A stretch of DNA of 64,000 nt from assembly GCF_025567045.1 (NCBI RefSeq), contig NZ_JAOQJK010000001.1, positions 323,498-387,497 on the forward strand, written 5' to 3'. The translations under genes were made by a program, and so were the position numbers. Below, one piece after another: positions 1 through 9,723 of the stretch. Source of the DNA: Barnesiella propionica (GTDB lineage Bacteria; Bacteroidota; Bacteroidia; Bacteroidales; Barnesiellaceae). How positions within the stretch are numbered: the stretch's first letter is position 1; the number at the start of each line of letters is the position of its first letter. The notes under the pieces were generated by a model. The model did no database searches and had not been told where the DNA came from. It saw only the letters and a list, made by a program, of their open reading frames with translations.

Positions 1-375
1 CGTTTTCACGAAAACGTAAAACTGATGAAACCCCTGTCCCTGAGTGACTACAACCAGTTACAGTTAAACGCTAACGCCGTGTTGTCCGATTCGGGTACGA
101 TCAGCGAAGAATCCTCCATCCTGAACTTCCGTGCACTGAACATCCGCGAAGCCCACGAACGTCCCGAAGCGATGGAAGAAGCCTCGGTGATGATGGTAGG
201 TTTGGATCCCGATCGTGTGATGCAAGGGCTAGCCGAGTTACAGAACCAAGATATAGAAGAACGTAACTTTCGTCCCGTGTATGACTACTCGATGCCCAAC
301 GTAAGCGATAAAGTAGTGAGGATAATCCTCTCCTATACCGATTATGTGAAAAGGAATGTCTGGAGGGAAAAGTAA
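1..375 (+). CDS. wecB: UDP-N-acetylglucosamine 2-epimerase (non-hydrolysing), C-terminal part; cut by window edge
   Basis: This is the C-terminal ~124 residues of a WecB-type epimerase, which interconverts UDP-GlcNAc and UDP-ManNAc in the cytoplasm for surface polysaccharide. The frame is open from base 1, so the start lies outside the window; the first internal ATG is at 25. The visible part has the family's conserved late block '[15 protein letters not shown]' followed by '[19 protein letters not shown]', which lines the UDP-sugar site. It ends 3 bp before the next glycosyltransferase gene, so it belongs to the same polysaccharide operon. The assignment is firm for the family; the exact sugar nucleotide is inferred. 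Confidence 0.88.
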   Translation, partial: RFHENVKLMKPLSLSDYNQLQLNANAVLSDSGTISEESSILNFRALNIREAHERPEAMEEASVMMVGLDPDRVMQGLAELQNQDIEERNFRPVYDYSMPNVSDKVVRIILSYTDYVKRNVWREK

Positions 376-378
376 GTA

Positions 379-1692
379 ATGATGGAAAAAAAGAGGGTAT
401 TAATTATTTCATCAGAGCCTTGGCGTCAGGAAAGTAGCGGAGGAAATGTTCTCACTAATTTATTTTCACCGTTAAAAGATGAATTTGAATTTGCACAAAT
501 CTATACAAATTCTCAGCTGCCCAGCAATAATGTTTGCAAACGTTATTTTCATCTATCGGAAAAAGAAATGCTATCCAGCATATTACATAATCATTATTTT
601 GGTAATGAACTATATTATGAAAATTATCCGGAAAATGATATTACCTGTAGTCAGTCGAAAGATATAACAAGTGGAGGAATCTTTTTTTATATTCGTCGAT
701 TAAGATGGGAGATTTTTCAGACAGTTCGATATTTACTGTGGGGAATTTCTAAATGGAAAAGTCCCCGGTTGAAGAAATTTATAGACGAATTTAATCCGGA
801 TATCATATTTGCTCCTATGTATTATGATATTCATTTACATAGGCTGGACCGGTATGTTGCAAAGTTGACAAAGAAAAAGCTTATTTCTTATGTTTATGAT
901 GATCATTTAAGCTTACGGCAATATTCATGGTCGCCTGTATATTGGTATAACCGTTTGGTATTACGTTACAATGTAAAAAAAACGGCAAAATATTATAGTC
1001 TCCTGTATACGATGACTCAGGAACAAATGGATGAATATCAGCCTATTTTAAAAGTTCCTATGAAGATTTTGAAAAAAGGAGGGGATTTTAATGGGGAGAT
1101 GATAATTAAAGAAAAATTAGACAAACCTCTGAAAATCGTGTATGGAGGTAACTTGTTTTATCATCGGGATAAACTTCTTTGCAAGCTTGCAGAAGCTCTT
1201 GAAAATATCAATCGTAATGAGATAAAAGCACAACTTTACATATATACCCAAAATCCTATTACGCCATATTTACTGAACAAACTGAATGATGGGAGAAATA
1301 GTTTTTTGATGGGGAAAGTATCGGAAAGAGAATTAAAAGATATATACCGAAATAAGTGCGACATTGCTTTACATGTAGAATCATTCTCACGGAAACCCCG
1401 GTTGATAACCCGATTATCTTTTTCAACTAAAATTATTGATTTATTATCAAATGCTTGTTGCATATTTGCTGTTTGTTGGTCGCAAAGTTCGCCCTATAAA
1501 TATTTGAAGAAAGAAGATGCGGCAATTTGTGTTTCTGATCCTAAAAATATTGAGTCCGAGTTGATTTATCTTATTGAAAATCAGAATATTATTTTAGATT
1601 ATCGTTTAAAGGCCTGGGAGTGCGGTAAGCGAAATCATGATACGAAAAATATAACCGCTTTATTAAAACAAGACTTTACGAATTCATTGTAA
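379..1692 (+). CDS. Glycosyltransferase, GT4-like (surface polysaccharide)
   Basis: This 437-aa protein is probably a cytoplasmic glycosyltransferase. It has an N-terminal Rossmann-like opening ('KRVLIISSEPW') and a second nucleotide-sugar-binding half from about residue 245 ('KPLKIVYGGN...' then 'SFSTKIIDLLSNACCIF'), as in GT-B enzymes. The classical GT4 E-x7-E is not clear, so donor and linkage cannot be told. It lies 3 bp after the epimerase and 19 bp before another glycosyltransferase, all on the same strand. The gene is more AT-rich than the following transferase genes, which is usual for the variable core of a polysaccharide locus. Confidence 0.7.
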   Translation: MMEKKRVLIISSEPWRQESSGGNVLTNLFSPLKDEFEFAQIYTNSQLPSNNVCKRYFHLSEKEMLSSILHNHYFGNELYYENYPENDITCSQSKDITSGGIFFYIRRLRWEIFQTVRYLLWGISKWKSPRLKKFIDEFNPDIIFAPMYYDIHLHRLDRYVAKLTKKKLISYVYDDHLSLRQYSWSPVYWYNRLVLRYNVKKTAKYYSLLYTMTQEQMDEYQPILKVPMKILKKGGDFNGEMIIKEKLDKPLKIVYGGNLFYHRDKLLCKLAEALENINRNEIKAQLYIYTQNPITPYLLNKLNDGRNSFLMGKVSERELKDIYRNKCDIALHVESFSRKPRLITRLSFSTKIIDLLSNACCIFAVCWSQSSPYKYLKKEDAAICVSDPKNIESELIYLIENQNIILDYRLKAWECGKRNHDTKNITALLKQDFTNSL

Positions 1693-1711
1693 TTTTTATA
1701 GCGACATTAAT

Positions 1712-2860
1712 ATGAATAAGAAAATATTAAATGTTGTTTGTGTCTATTTTTCCATTCCGTTTTTTTTTGGAAAGCAATTGACCTATTTCGGAAGAAAAGG
1801 TTATGAGATTCATTTAATCTGTAGTCCTTCGGATAAAATAGCCGCATTCTCAAAACAACATCACTGCCAATATAAGGAGATAAGTATATTAAGAAAATTT
1901 TCTGTATGGCAAGATATAAAAGCCGTATATGAAATATATAAATATATACGGTTAAATAAATTCGATACGGTTTGCGGGCATACTCCCAAAGGTGGTTTGC
2001 TTTCTATGATTGCAGCATATATGGCGGGAGTTCCTAATCGAGTGTTTTTTCGTCACGGATTAGTATATGAGACAAGCACGGGATTGAAGAAGTTTATTTT
2101 GCTTAGTGCCGAAAGAATAGCGTCTTTTTGTTCTACTAAAGTCGTATGTGTAAGTCCTTATTTAATAGAAAGGAGCCTTACAGATCGTTTGACATCGAAA
2201 AAGAAAATGATGTTATTGAATATTGGTTCCTGTAACGGAGTAGATGCTAATATAAAATACAATCCGGATTTCATAGATATTTCCAGGAAGAAAGAATTGA
2301 AAAGAAAATTGAATATACCCGATGATGCTTTTATAATGGGATATACCGGACGCCTGGTCTGTGATAAAGGAATCGTGGAACTGGTAGATGCCTTTTTAAA
2401 ATTACAACAAGATAGGGAAAACTTATATCTTTTGTTGGTAGGGCCGGCAGAAGAGCGGGATGCTTTACCTGAAAAGACGCTTCAAGAAATTCGAAGAAAT
2501 AAAAAAATCGTTTGTACAGGATTAATCGAATCGGATATGGAATACTATTATTCTTTGATGGATGTCCTTTTATTGCCGACGTATAGAGAGGGGTTGGGTA
2601 CTTCAATACTGGAGGCTTCTTCAATGGGAAAACCGGTATTAACTACATCACATACGGGTAGCCGGGATGCTGTTGTAAATGGAGTTACCGGAATGTATAT
2701 AAATATAAATGCAGATTCTATTGCAGAGAAAGTGTCAGATTATTTGAATAATCCGGAACTTTGCAGAAAGCATGGAGAAAATGGACGCAAATTTATTATG
2801 AAAAATTTTGAAGAAGAAATCATTTGGAAAGAAATAGAAAAGAAAGTCTATACAAATTAA
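1712..2860 (+). CDS. Glycosyltransferase family 4
   Basis: This 382-aa GT-B glycosyltransferase adds a sugar to a lipid-linked oligosaccharide. The C-terminal half carries the GT4 signature: 'GYTGRLVCDKGIVELVDAF' near residue 211, then 'EGLGTSILE' (E-x7-E) near 296 followed by 'MGKPVLTTSHTGSRD'. The N-terminal acceptor domain contains 'GHTPKGGLLSMIAAYMAGV', typical of capsule/O-antigen GT4 enzymes acting on undecaprenyl-linked acceptors. It is followed after 6 bp by the initiating sugar-phosphate transferase. The acceptor and sugar cannot be deduced. Confidence 0.85.
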   Translation: MNKKILNVVCVYFSIPFFFGKQLTYFGRKGYEIHLICSPSDKIAAFSKQHHCQYKEISILRKFSVWQDIKAVYEIYKYIRLNKFDTVCGHTPKGGLLSMIAAYMAGVPNRVFFRHGLVYETSTGLKKFILLSAERIASFCSTKVVCVSPYLIERSLTDRLTSKKKMMLLNIGSCNGVDANIKYNPDFIDISRKKELKRKLNIPDDAFIMGYTGRLVCDKGIVELVDAFLKLQQDRENLYLLLVGPAEERDALPEKTLQEIRRNKKIVCTGLIESDMEYYYSLMDVLLLPTYREGLGTSILEASSMGKPVLTTSHTGSRDAVVNGVTGMYININADSIAEKVSDYLNNPELCRKHGENGRKFIMKNFEEEIIWKEIEKKVYTN

Positions 2861-2866
2861 AAAATC

Positions 2867-3841
2867 ATGTATTATTATCTTCTAGTCCTGTTATTGTTAT
2901 GGTCTATGGAAATTTTCTACTTCCGGATCGCCGACCGTTACAATATTATCGATAAGCCCAACGAGCGCAGCTCCCATCATCGCATTACCCTTCGCGGCGG
3001 CGGTATTATTTTTTATTTGGGCGCGTTGGTCTACTTTCTGACCAACCATTACCAATACCCCTGGTTCATGCTCGGTCTCACCCTGATCAGCCTTGTCAGT
3101 TTTATAGACGATATCCGTTCCGTTCCCCGTGGTATCCGTCTCATTGTCCATTTCACGGCCATGTTCCTACTGTTTTCCCAGCTCGGTCTGCTAAGCGGTA
3201 TGCCCTGGTGGTACACTCTGGTCGCCCTGATAATCAGTACCGGTATCATCAACGCCTATAACTTTATGGACGGTATCAACGGCATTACCGGGGGCTACAG
3301 CCTCGTTCTGCTCCTTTCACTGGCATGGATCAACCATTACCGGATTTCTTTCGTAGAACCCCCTCTGCTGTATACCCTCATACTGTCCGTCCTGGTTTTC
3401 AACCTGTACAACTTCCGTCCCCAAGCCCGCTGTTTCGCCGGCGACGTCGGTTCCGTCAGTATAGCCTTCATTCTGGTATTTTTGCTCGGCAGGCTAATGA
3501 TAACCACCCATGACCTCAGCTATATCATCCTCCTTTCCGTGTATGGAGTCGACACTGTCCTGACCATCCTCCATCGTCTCCGTCTCAAAGAAGATATCAG
3601 TTTGCCCCACCGCAAGCACCTGTACCAGCTGATGGCCAACGAACTGAAGATTCCCCATATCACCGTCAGTCTGATATATATGTCCTTACAAGCCCTGATC
3701 ATCATCGGCTATCTGTGCAGCAGCCGTCCCTATATTTATTTACTGGTAACAGTCCTTTTGCTGAGCCTTATCTATATACTGTTCATGCGTAAATATTACC
3801 ATTTACACCAACCTAAATCCGTTTCCCCATGCAAGAAATAA
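2867..3841 (+). CDS. Undecaprenyl-phosphate sugar-1-phosphate transferase, WecA/WbpL (MraY) family
   Basis: This 324-aa integral membrane enzyme starts polysaccharide repeat synthesis by moving a HexNAc-1-phosphate from UDP-sugar to undecaprenyl phosphate. About ten hydrophobic segments are visible. Family motifs are present in order: 'FIDDIRS' near 84 (Asp-rich Mg/substrate motif), 'NAYNFMDGINGI' near 128, 'FAGDVGS' near 189, and 'PHRKHLYQ' near 245, matching the HR-x-HLYQ loop of WecA/WbpL. The last 13 bp overlap wbuC. GC content rises visibly compared with the two preceding transferases. With WecB upstream, a HexNAc (ManNAc- or GlcNAc-derived) start sugar is likely, but that is inference. 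Confidence 0.86.
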   Translation: MYYYLLVLLLLWSMEIFYFRIADRYNIIDKPNERSSHHRITLRGGGIIFYLGALVYFLTNHYQYPWFMLGLTLISLVSFIDDIRSVPRGIRLIVHFTAMFLLFSQLGLLSGMPWWYTLVALIISTGIINAYNFMDGINGITGGYSLVLLLSLAWINHYRISFVEPPLLYTLILSVLVFNLYNFRPQARCFAGDVGSVSIAFILVFLLGRLMITTHDLSYIILLSVYGVDTVLTILHRLRLKEDISLPHRKHLYQLMANELKIPHITVSLIYMSLQALIIIGYLCSSRPYIYLLVTVLLLSLIYILFMRKYYHLHQPKSVSPCKK

Positions 3842-4302
3842 AACTCCTGACCGACGAACTTTTAGACCGAGTCATTCTCGAAGCCCGTGAAAATCCCCGT
3901 TTACGTAAAAACTATAACTTCCACGACGACCATGCCGATCCCGTCAACCGCATGCTCAACGCCCTGGAGCCGGGAACCTATCTACCTCCCCACCGCCATC
4001 AAGACCCGGACAAGACTGAGATCTACCTCGTCCTCCGGGGCCGTCTCGAAGCCCTTCTGTTTGACGATCAGGGAGAGGTAACCCGACGGATACAGATGGG
4101 CCCCGGTACCCCTGTCCACGCCATAGAAATCCCTCCCCGTACCTGGCACACGATACTGGTTCAAGAGCCGGGAACCGTGATCTATGAAATCAAGGAAGGT
4201 CCATACGTGCCGTTATCACCGGTTCATCTGGCGCCTTGGGCCCCTTCTGCGGAAGACAAAGAAGAAGTGCTTCGGTACATGCAGACATTGAAAGAAAAAT
4301 AA
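3829..4302 (+). CDS. wbuC: WbuC-family cupin protein
   Basis: This 157-aa single-domain cupin is found as the last gene of many O-antigen/capsule loci. The cupin metal motif is visible as 'LPPHRHQDPDKTEIYLVLRG' (residues ~51-71: two His and one Glu) with the second-strand His in 'PPRTWHTI' near 104. Its exact catalytic role is not established. It overlaps the preceding transferase by 13 bp, suggesting translational coupling, and is followed by a strong terminator, so it closes the operon that includes the epimerase and transferases. Confidence 0.82.
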   Translation: MQEIKLLTDELLDRVILEARENPRLRKNYNFHDDHADPVNRMLNALEPGTYLPPHRHQDPDKTEIYLVLRGRLEALLFDDQGEVTRRIQMGPGTPVHAIEIPPRTWHTILVQEPGTVIYEIKEGPYVPLSPVHLAPWAPSAEDKEEVLRYMQTLKEK

Positions 4303-4327
4303 GTTATCGCTTAAATGATTTACGAAT

Positions 4328-4377
4328 CCTCTCTCTTATAACTTCTGTTTATGAGGTATAAGAGAGGGGATTTTTTT
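4328..4377 (+). terminator. Rho-independent terminator of the polysaccharide operon
   Basis: A 13-bp stem (4328-4340 with 4357-4369, one mismatch) and a 16-nt loop are followed by a run of T at 4371-4377. It lies 25 bp after the wbuC stop codon and before the promoter of gmd. Confidence 0.85.
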
Positions 4378-4388
4378 ATAAGATACGA

Positions 4389-4419
4389 ATTGTCATACTA
4401 AGAATTATATCTATCTTTG
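4389..4419 (+). promoter_or_regulatory. Putative sigma-ABfr promoter of gmd-fcl
   Basis: ATTG at 4389-4392, a 19-nt gap, and TATCTTTG at 4412-4419 fit the Bacteroidetes housekeeping pattern (-33 TTTG, -7 TAnnTTTG). The gmd start follows 55 bp later. It sits just after the upstream terminator, which supports an independent transcript. Confidence 0.5.
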
Positions 4420-4474
4420 TCATTCAGGCAAATGAAAATATGTCTGTTCGTAACGGAATAATTCTCTAATTAAT

Positions 4475-5536
4475 ATGAAAAAAGCATTAATAACCGGTAT
4501 TACAGGGCAGGATGGTTCATTTCTGGCCGAGTTCCTCATTGAAAAAGATTATGAAGTTCACGGGATTATACGTCGTTCTTCATCATTTAATACAGGACGT
4601 ATCGAACATTTATATTTTGATGAATGGGTCAGGGATATGAAGCAGCAACGCCTGGTTAATTTACATTATGGCGATATGACCGATTCCAGTTCTTTAGTCC
4701 GTATTATTCAACAGATACAACCGGATGAAATATATAACCTGGCAGCTCAGAGCCATGTAAAGGTAAGTTTTGATGTTCCTGAATATACGGCCGAGACCGA
4801 TGCTGTCGGAACACTCCGTTTATTAGAAGCGGTGCGAATATTGGGTCTGGAGAAAAAAACACGTATTTATCAGGCATCTACGAGTGAATTATTCGGGTTG
4901 GTACAGGAGATTCCCCAGAAAGAAACGACTCCTTTCTATCCTCGTTCTCCGTATGGTGTTGCAAAACAATACGGGTTCTGGATTACGAAAAATTATAGAG
5001 AATCGTATGGAATGTTTGCTGTAAACGGAATTCTTTTCAACCATGAGAGTGAGCGCAGAGGGGAGAATTTTGTAACCCGTAAAATTACTTTGGCCGCTTC
5101 ACGTATTGCTCAGGGAATGCAGGATAAACTATATGTAGGAAATCTGGATGCGCGAAGAGATTGGGGATATGCGAAAGATTATGTAGAATGTATGTGGTTA
5201 ATGCTGCAACACGAGAATCCCGAAGATTTTGTAATTGCTACAGGTGAAATGCATTCGGTACGTGAATTTTGTACATTAGCTTTCGGGGAGGCTGGTATAA
5301 ACCTGACGTGGCAAGGCGAAGGCATACATGAAAAAGGAATAGATAAATCCACCGGAAAAGTTTTAGTAGAGGTGGATCCGAAATATTTTCGTCCCTCTGA
5401 AGTCGAACAGTTACTGGGCGATCCGACAAAAGCCCGTACGCTGTTAGGCTGGAATCCCCGTAAAACTTCATTTGAAGAATTGGTGAGAATTATGATGAAG
5501 TATGATATGGAATACGTCAGGAACTGGCGCTCATAG
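4475..5536 (+). CDS. gmd: GDP-mannose 4,6-dehydratase
   Basis: This 353-aa short-chain dehydrogenase converts GDP-D-mannose to GDP-4-keto-6-deoxymannose, the first step to GDP-L-fucose. The N-terminal NADP motif 'GITGQDGSF' (residues 8-16) and the characteristic '[15 protein letters not shown]' (33-47) identify Gmd. The active site is 'STSELFG' (135-141) with Y160 and K164 of the Y-x3-K pair; '[15 protein letters not shown]' follows near 189. The length is typical. fcl starts 8 bp after its stop, so the two form the standard two-step fucose operon. Confidence 0.96.
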   Translation: MKKALITGITGQDGSFLAEFLIEKDYEVHGIIRRSSSFNTGRIEHLYFDEWVRDMKQQRLVNLHYGDMTDSSSLVRIIQQIQPDEIYNLAAQSHVKVSFDVPEYTAETDAVGTLRLLEAVRILGLEKKTRIYQASTSELFGLVQEIPQKETTPFYPRSPYGVAKQYGFWITKNYRESYGMFAVNGILFNHESERRGENFVTRKITLAASRIAQGMQDKLYVGNLDARRDWGYAKDYVECMWLMLQHENPEDFVIATGEMHSVREFCTLAFGEAGINLTWQGEGIHEKGIDKSTGKVLVEVDPKYFRPSEVEQLLGDPTKARTLLGWNPRKTSFEELVRIMMKYDMEYVRNWRS

Positions 5537-5544
5537 TCGGGGTT

Positions 5545-6621
5545 ATGGAAAAGGATTCTAAAATATACGTTGCCGGACACCGGGGACTTGTAGGCTCGGC
5601 TATTTGGGAAAATTTGCAAAAAAAGGGTTATACGCAGCTGGTGGGGCGGACACATGAACAACTGGATTTGCTGGATGGTGCAGCCGTGCGTTCTTTTTTC
5701 GATGAAGAACGTCCCGATTATGTAATTCTTGCGGCAGCTTATGTCGGTGGTATTATGGCTAACAGTATATACCGGGCCGATTTTATATATCGTAATTTAC
5801 AGATTCAGCAAAACGTGATAGGGGAGAGTTTCAGGCATCAGGTGAAAAAACTCCTTTTCCTGGGTAGTACTTGCATCTATCCGCGGGATGCTGAACAGCC
5901 GATGAAAGAAGACGCTTTGTTGGCTTCTCCTCTGGAATATACCAATGAACCTTATGCGATAGCGAAGATTGCCGGATTGAAGATGTGTGAAAGTTTCAAT
6001 TTGCAATACGGAACTAATTATATTGCAGTGATGCCTACTAATCTGTACGGTCCTCATGATAATTTCGATTTGGAACGTAGTCACGTATTACCGGCCATGA
6101 TAAGGAAAATTCATCTGGGAAAATGTTTGAATGAAGGAAACTGGTCCGGAGTGGAATACGATCTGAATTTAAGGCCTGTAGAAGGCATAGACGGAACAAG
6201 CAGTCATGAAAATATATTAAAGATACTGGATAAATATGGCATAACATCGCAGCAAGTCGAGCTGTGGGGAACCGGAACTCCCTTACGTGAGTTTTTGTGG
6301 AGTGAAGAGATGGCCGATGCCAGTGTCTATGTGATGGAGCACGTAGATTTTAAAGACGTGCGTGGAGTGCATCCCGAAGTTCGCAATTGTCATATCAATA
6401 TCGGTACAGGCAAAGAAATAACTATTAGACAGCTGGCCGAGATGATAGTTGAGACGGTCGGTTACAAGGGTAATTTAACGTTTAATGCCGATAAACCGGA
6501 CGGAACACTGAGGAAGCTGACCGATGTTACGAAACTTCATGACTTGGGCTGGCGTCATAAAATAGAAATTGACGAGGGCGTCCGGCGGATGTATGATTGG
6601 TATTTAAAAGGTGAGAAATGA
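5545..6621 (+). CDS. fcl: GDP-L-fucose synthase
   Basis: This 358-aa epimerase/reductase converts GDP-4-keto-6-deoxymannose to GDP-L-fucose with NADPH. Visible are the Rossmann motif 'VAGHRGLVGSAI' (residues 9-20), 'LGSTCIYP' (106-113) and the catalytic Y137-x3-K141 in 'EPYAIAKIAG'. 'MPTNLYGPHDNFD' lies near 173. It is somewhat longer than E. coli Fcl (~320 aa) because of an insertion around residues 190-225, which is common in Bacteroidetes. It is co-transcribed with gmd. GDP-fucose is used for capsule and glycoprotein fucosylation in gut Bacteroidales (established for the group). Confidence 0.95.
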   Translation: MEKDSKIYVAGHRGLVGSAIWENLQKKGYTQLVGRTHEQLDLLDGAAVRSFFDEERPDYVILAAAYVGGIMANSIYRADFIYRNLQIQQNVIGESFRHQVKKLLFLGSTCIYPRDAEQPMKEDALLASPLEYTNEPYAIAKIAGLKMCESFNLQYGTNYIAVMPTNLYGPHDNFDLERSHVLPAMIRKIHLGKCLNEGNWSGVEYDLNLRPVEGIDGTSSHENILKILDKYGITSQQVELWGTGTPLREFLWSEEMADASVYVMEHVDFKDVRGVHPEVRNCHINIGTGKEITIRQLAEMIVETVGYKGNLTFNADKPDGTLRKLTDVTKLHDLGWRHKIEIDEGVRRMYDWYLKGEK

Positions 6622-6640
6622 AAACTCCTGATAGTAAATA

Positions 6641-6667
6641 AAAAGGTTCTGCACGGGACCTTTTTTA
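6641..6667 (+). terminator. Terminator after fcl
   Basis: A short hairpin with arms AAAAGGT and ACCTTTT (6641-6647 and 6657-6664) continues into a T run. It lies ~20 bp after the fcl stop and between convergent genes, so it may serve both directions. Confidence 0.65.
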
Positions 6668-6690
6668 TTTTGCATTATAATTTATACCTG

Positions 6691-7035
6691 TCATTTTTGA
6701 TGTTTTTTTATAAAGCGTTTCAATTCGTCGCCTATATTTTGTTTGCAGCGGTTAAAGTCGTCATAGTTCATTTTCAAATGTCCTGTTATATCATAGGTAT
6801 TATGGCCTTCCACTAATAATTTGAATATGTGTTGTTCCGTATCGTTCAGGTGAGACAAAATAGAACTCAGGTCTTTTATGTCAATATCATAATCGGAAAG
6901 AATTTCGGGAAATGCTTTTTGTAAATGAGCATACTGTTCATAGTCAGCTTTAAGGCTGAGAATCTCATCATAGTCTTGCAAAAATATACGATACATCCAT
7001 TCCCGGATGTGAGATCTGAATTTAATAATTCCCAT
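6691..7035 (-). CDS. Small protein with a LuxR/sigma-like helix-turn-helix
   Basis: I do not recognise this 114-aa protein by name. The segment from about residue 66, 'NDTEQHIFKLLVEGHNTYDI', has the layout of a sigma-70 region 4/LuxR-type HTH: an acidic first helix, 'LLVEGHNTYDIT', then a helix rich in polar residues. The first half is charged and helical with no receiver domain. It is convergent with fcl and about 260 bp from the TonB receptor on the same strand. A DNA-binding regulatory role is inference. Confidence 0.6.
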   Translation of the reverse strand: MGIIKFRSHIREWMYRIFLQDYDEILSLKADYEQYAHLQKAFPEILSDYDIDIKDLSSILSHLNDTEQHIFKLLVEGHNTYDITGHLKMNYDDFNRCKQNIGDELKRFIKKHQK

Positions 7036-7293
7036 GAATTGTTTTCTTTAACAAGTTACTGTTATTCTATAGAAAACCTCCGTTGGTTAAATATTTTTTA
7101 GTCAGTATCTACATTAATTTATAATGTCTTTGTATGTTCAGCGGAGGTTTATTGAACAACAAAAAGCCATTATATTCTGCAAATAACTTATTCAAAATTA
7201 CATAATAAGATTCAGGCTTTAATAAGAAAAGTACGTTTTTTAATTAAAATTAAAGTCCTGGCCGTGTGTTTCCTAAGAAAATAGTTTTTTTGA

Positions 7294-9699
7294 TCAGAAT
7301 TCTACAGTTACACCTAAAGTAGGTAATATGATCCCGCTTTTCTGATCGATATATTTCATTTTATATCTTTCCGTTCCATGATCGTCAGTATATTTTTCAC
7401 CTGTGCTTCTCAATACAGGCTGATTATCGTATTTGGTGTTTAATACATTTTGCAGGTCTATATATAATCCTATCATTAGTCCTTTGCGGTAAAAACTTTT
7501 ATCCAGTCTTACATCTATCTGAGTAAATGTTTTCAATCGTTCACTGTTATACCGGTTATAGTCGTAATAGGGCCTGCTGCTTGCATTCCATGCGGTGACG
7601 ACAGACGACGTATATTCGTCGTAAGGAGTATAAGGAGCACCTCCCATCAGCCTGAATTTTAATCCGAAGTCCCAATTATATTTGAATTTATATGTACCCG
7701 ACACCGTGACCAGATGGCGGTTATCCCAGGCTGTCGGTATAAATTTGCGGGTTTTAGGATTACGGAATTCGCTGTGGTACCAGGTATAAGAAGCAAGCAT
7801 CGTAAATTTACCGCTTCCATACCAACGTATCATGAGTTCTGTCCCGTAGGCTCTTCCTTCCGAAGAACTAGAGGCTGCTTCATTACCCGATGCTCCATAA
7901 TCGACACCTTTACAAGCCAGCGGAATAGAATCGGTAAGCGAAAGAGGGGCATTATCATATTTTTTGTAGAATCCCTCGGCGGTAATACGGGCGTTTTTAC
8001 CTACCCGGTATTCCAGACCGGCCACTACTTGGTCGGAACGTATATATGACAGTCCGTTGTGCCTGTTGACGAGAGTTCCGTCGTTATTTTTATATCCCAG
8101 GGTCGTATAAGCCGGTAACTGATAATATCTCCCGATGTTACCGTTTATAAACAGACTCTCCGTGAGACCATACGATAACGATAGCCGCGGCGAAATCTGT
8201 TTGGCCGGATTGTTCATTTGAGAAGAATAGTTATTGGCATCGGTACGTATGCCCAGAGATGCCGAGAAACGTGAGTCGGGCAATTCATAGGATCCAGAAA
8301 CGAATATTCCCCACTTGAACATTTTCAGGAACGTATGATAATTGACTTCTTTAGGAGACGATGCGAATATTCTTTGAAAGGTAGTGTTTCTGTAAGTCGC
8401 ATAATCAATATTGGCTCCTGCCTGTATACGGAAAAGGCGGAGAGTAGATATGTTTTCGAAACGGAGATGATTTTCTATTTCATCCGAATTGTATTTTAAT
8501 GTCAGGTTATCAAGGGATGATTTGTCGTTATCCCTGTATTTAATGTTGTTATTATTCATATAATTTCGGCTGAGGACAACCGTTTGTACGTGATTACCTC
8601 CGTAATGTTTATATACCGCGCCTAATGTGTAAGTTTTTTGTTTTATGACGGGTAAATAAGAGAGAATATATTGTTTCCCTTCATCTTCGGGATCGGCTTT
8701 CTGGTTCAGTTTCATGTCGTCGATAGCCCCGATACCGAGTAAAGTGAGTTCATGAGCCTGGTTAAATCGGGTTTTTATTTTGAATTGAGCGTCAGTATAT
8801 TTGGGCAGGAACGGCATTTTAAGGAGGGTAAAAAGAAGTTGTAGATAAGACTGGCGTACCGATACCAGATATGTCGTGTGAGAACCGATATGTCCGTTTG
8901 AAGATAATGCCAGCTCCGACGCTCCGACGGTCGCTTTATAACTGTTCTTTTCTTTGTTCCCGTCCAGCAGTTTAAAATCCAGTATAGAACTCAGAGCATT
9001 TCCTTTTCCTGCGGGGAAAGCTCCGGTATAAAATCCGACTTCCCGGATAAAGTCAGCGTCAATGATTCCCATGGGTCCTCCTGAAGCTCCCTGTGTACTG
9101 AAATGGTTAATGTTGGGAATTTCTACTCCATCCAGATAGAACCGGTTTTCCATAGGGCCTCCGCCTCTTACCAGCAGATCGTTTCTGTATCCTCCTCCGA
9201 CGGTGGATGCTACTCCCGGAAAAGAATTTACGACTTTAGATATGTCCCGGTTCGCACCTGCACTTTTTTCAATTTCCTGTACCCCGATAATGCGCATGGA
9301 AATAGGACTTTCCGGTGAGGGACGAAACATCCCGGCAGTGACGCTTACTTCTTTCAGGTCTGTTTTACTCCTTTCCATCTCGATATCCATAGCCAGATTT
9401 CGGGCAGTAAGTTTGAATTCGGAAGAAGAATAGGGCAAATATCCCAGGCTGGTCGCCTGTACCCGGTATATGCCGGGTTGGATGTTTTTTAATATGAATT
9501 TTCCGGTACTGTCTGCAGTACTTCCGTTTGACGTATTCCAAAGTAATACGCTGGCATACGGGATAGGTTCGTTTGTTTGCTTGTCCCTTATCTGTCCGTG
9601 AATTTCATAATATTGCTGGGCTGCAACATGAAGAGTAGAGGTATATAAAAGAACGAGTACAATAAATTTTATGCGTATCGTTTGATGTAGTCCGGTCAT
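7294..9699 (-). CDS. TonB-dependent outer-membrane receptor with N-terminal carboxypeptidase-like domain
   Basis: This 801-aa outer-membrane transporter or sensor has a signal peptide ending near 'LHVAAQQ' (residue ~28). Next comes a carboxypeptidase-D regulatory-like domain ('HGQIRDKQTNEPIPYASVLL', ~34-115). The plug runs from about 120 to 240 and includes 'VNSFPGVASTVGGGYRNDLL' and 'GGGPMENRFYLDGVEIPNI'; a ~22-strand barrel ends in 'LPTLGVTVEF' with terminal Phe. No SusD partner or anti-sigma gene is adjacent, so it is a stand-alone receptor of unknown ligand. It is divergent from the amidohydrolase/acylase pair, with a 10-bp inverted repeat between them. Confidence 0.88.
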   Translation of the reverse strand: MTGLHQTIRIKFIVLVLLYTSTLHVAAQQYYEIHGQIRDKQTNEPIPYASVLLWNTSNGSTADSTGKFILKNIQPGIYRVQATSLGYLPYSSSEFKLTARNLAMDIEMERSKTDLKEVSVTAGMFRPSPESPISMRIIGVQEIEKSAGANRDISKVVNSFPGVASTVGGGYRNDLLVRGGGPMENRFYLDGVEIPNINHFSTQGASGGPMGIIDADFIREVGFYTGAFPAGKGNALSSILDFKLLDGNKEKNSYKATVGASELALSSNGHIGSHTTYLVSVRQSYLQLLFTLLKMPFLPKYTDAQFKIKTRFNQAHELTLLGIGAIDDMKLNQKADPEDEGKQYILSYLPVIKQKTYTLGAVYKHYGGNHVQTVVLSRNYMNNNNIKYRDNDKSSLDNLTLKYNSDEIENHLRFENISTLRLFRIQAGANIDYATYRNTTFQRIFASSPKEVNYHTFLKMFKWGIFVSGSYELPDSRFSASLGIRTDANNYSSQMNNPAKQISPRLSLSYGLTESLFINGNIGRYYQLPAYTTLGYKNNDGTLVNRHNGLSYIRSDQVVAGLEYRVGKNARITAEGFYKKYDNAPLSLTDSIPLACKGVDYGASGNEAASSSSEGRAYGTELMIRWYGSGKFTMLASYTWYHSEFRNPKTRKFIPTAWDNRHLVTVSGTYKFKYNWDFGLKFRLMGGAPYTPYDEYTSSVVTAWNASSRPYYDYNRYNSERLKTFTQIDVRLDKSFYRKGLMIGLYIDLQNVLNTKYDNQPVLRSTGEKYTDDHGTERYKMKYIDQKSGIILPTLGVTVEF

Positions 9700-9723
9700 A
9701 TTTGTCTGGTCGATATTTTATTT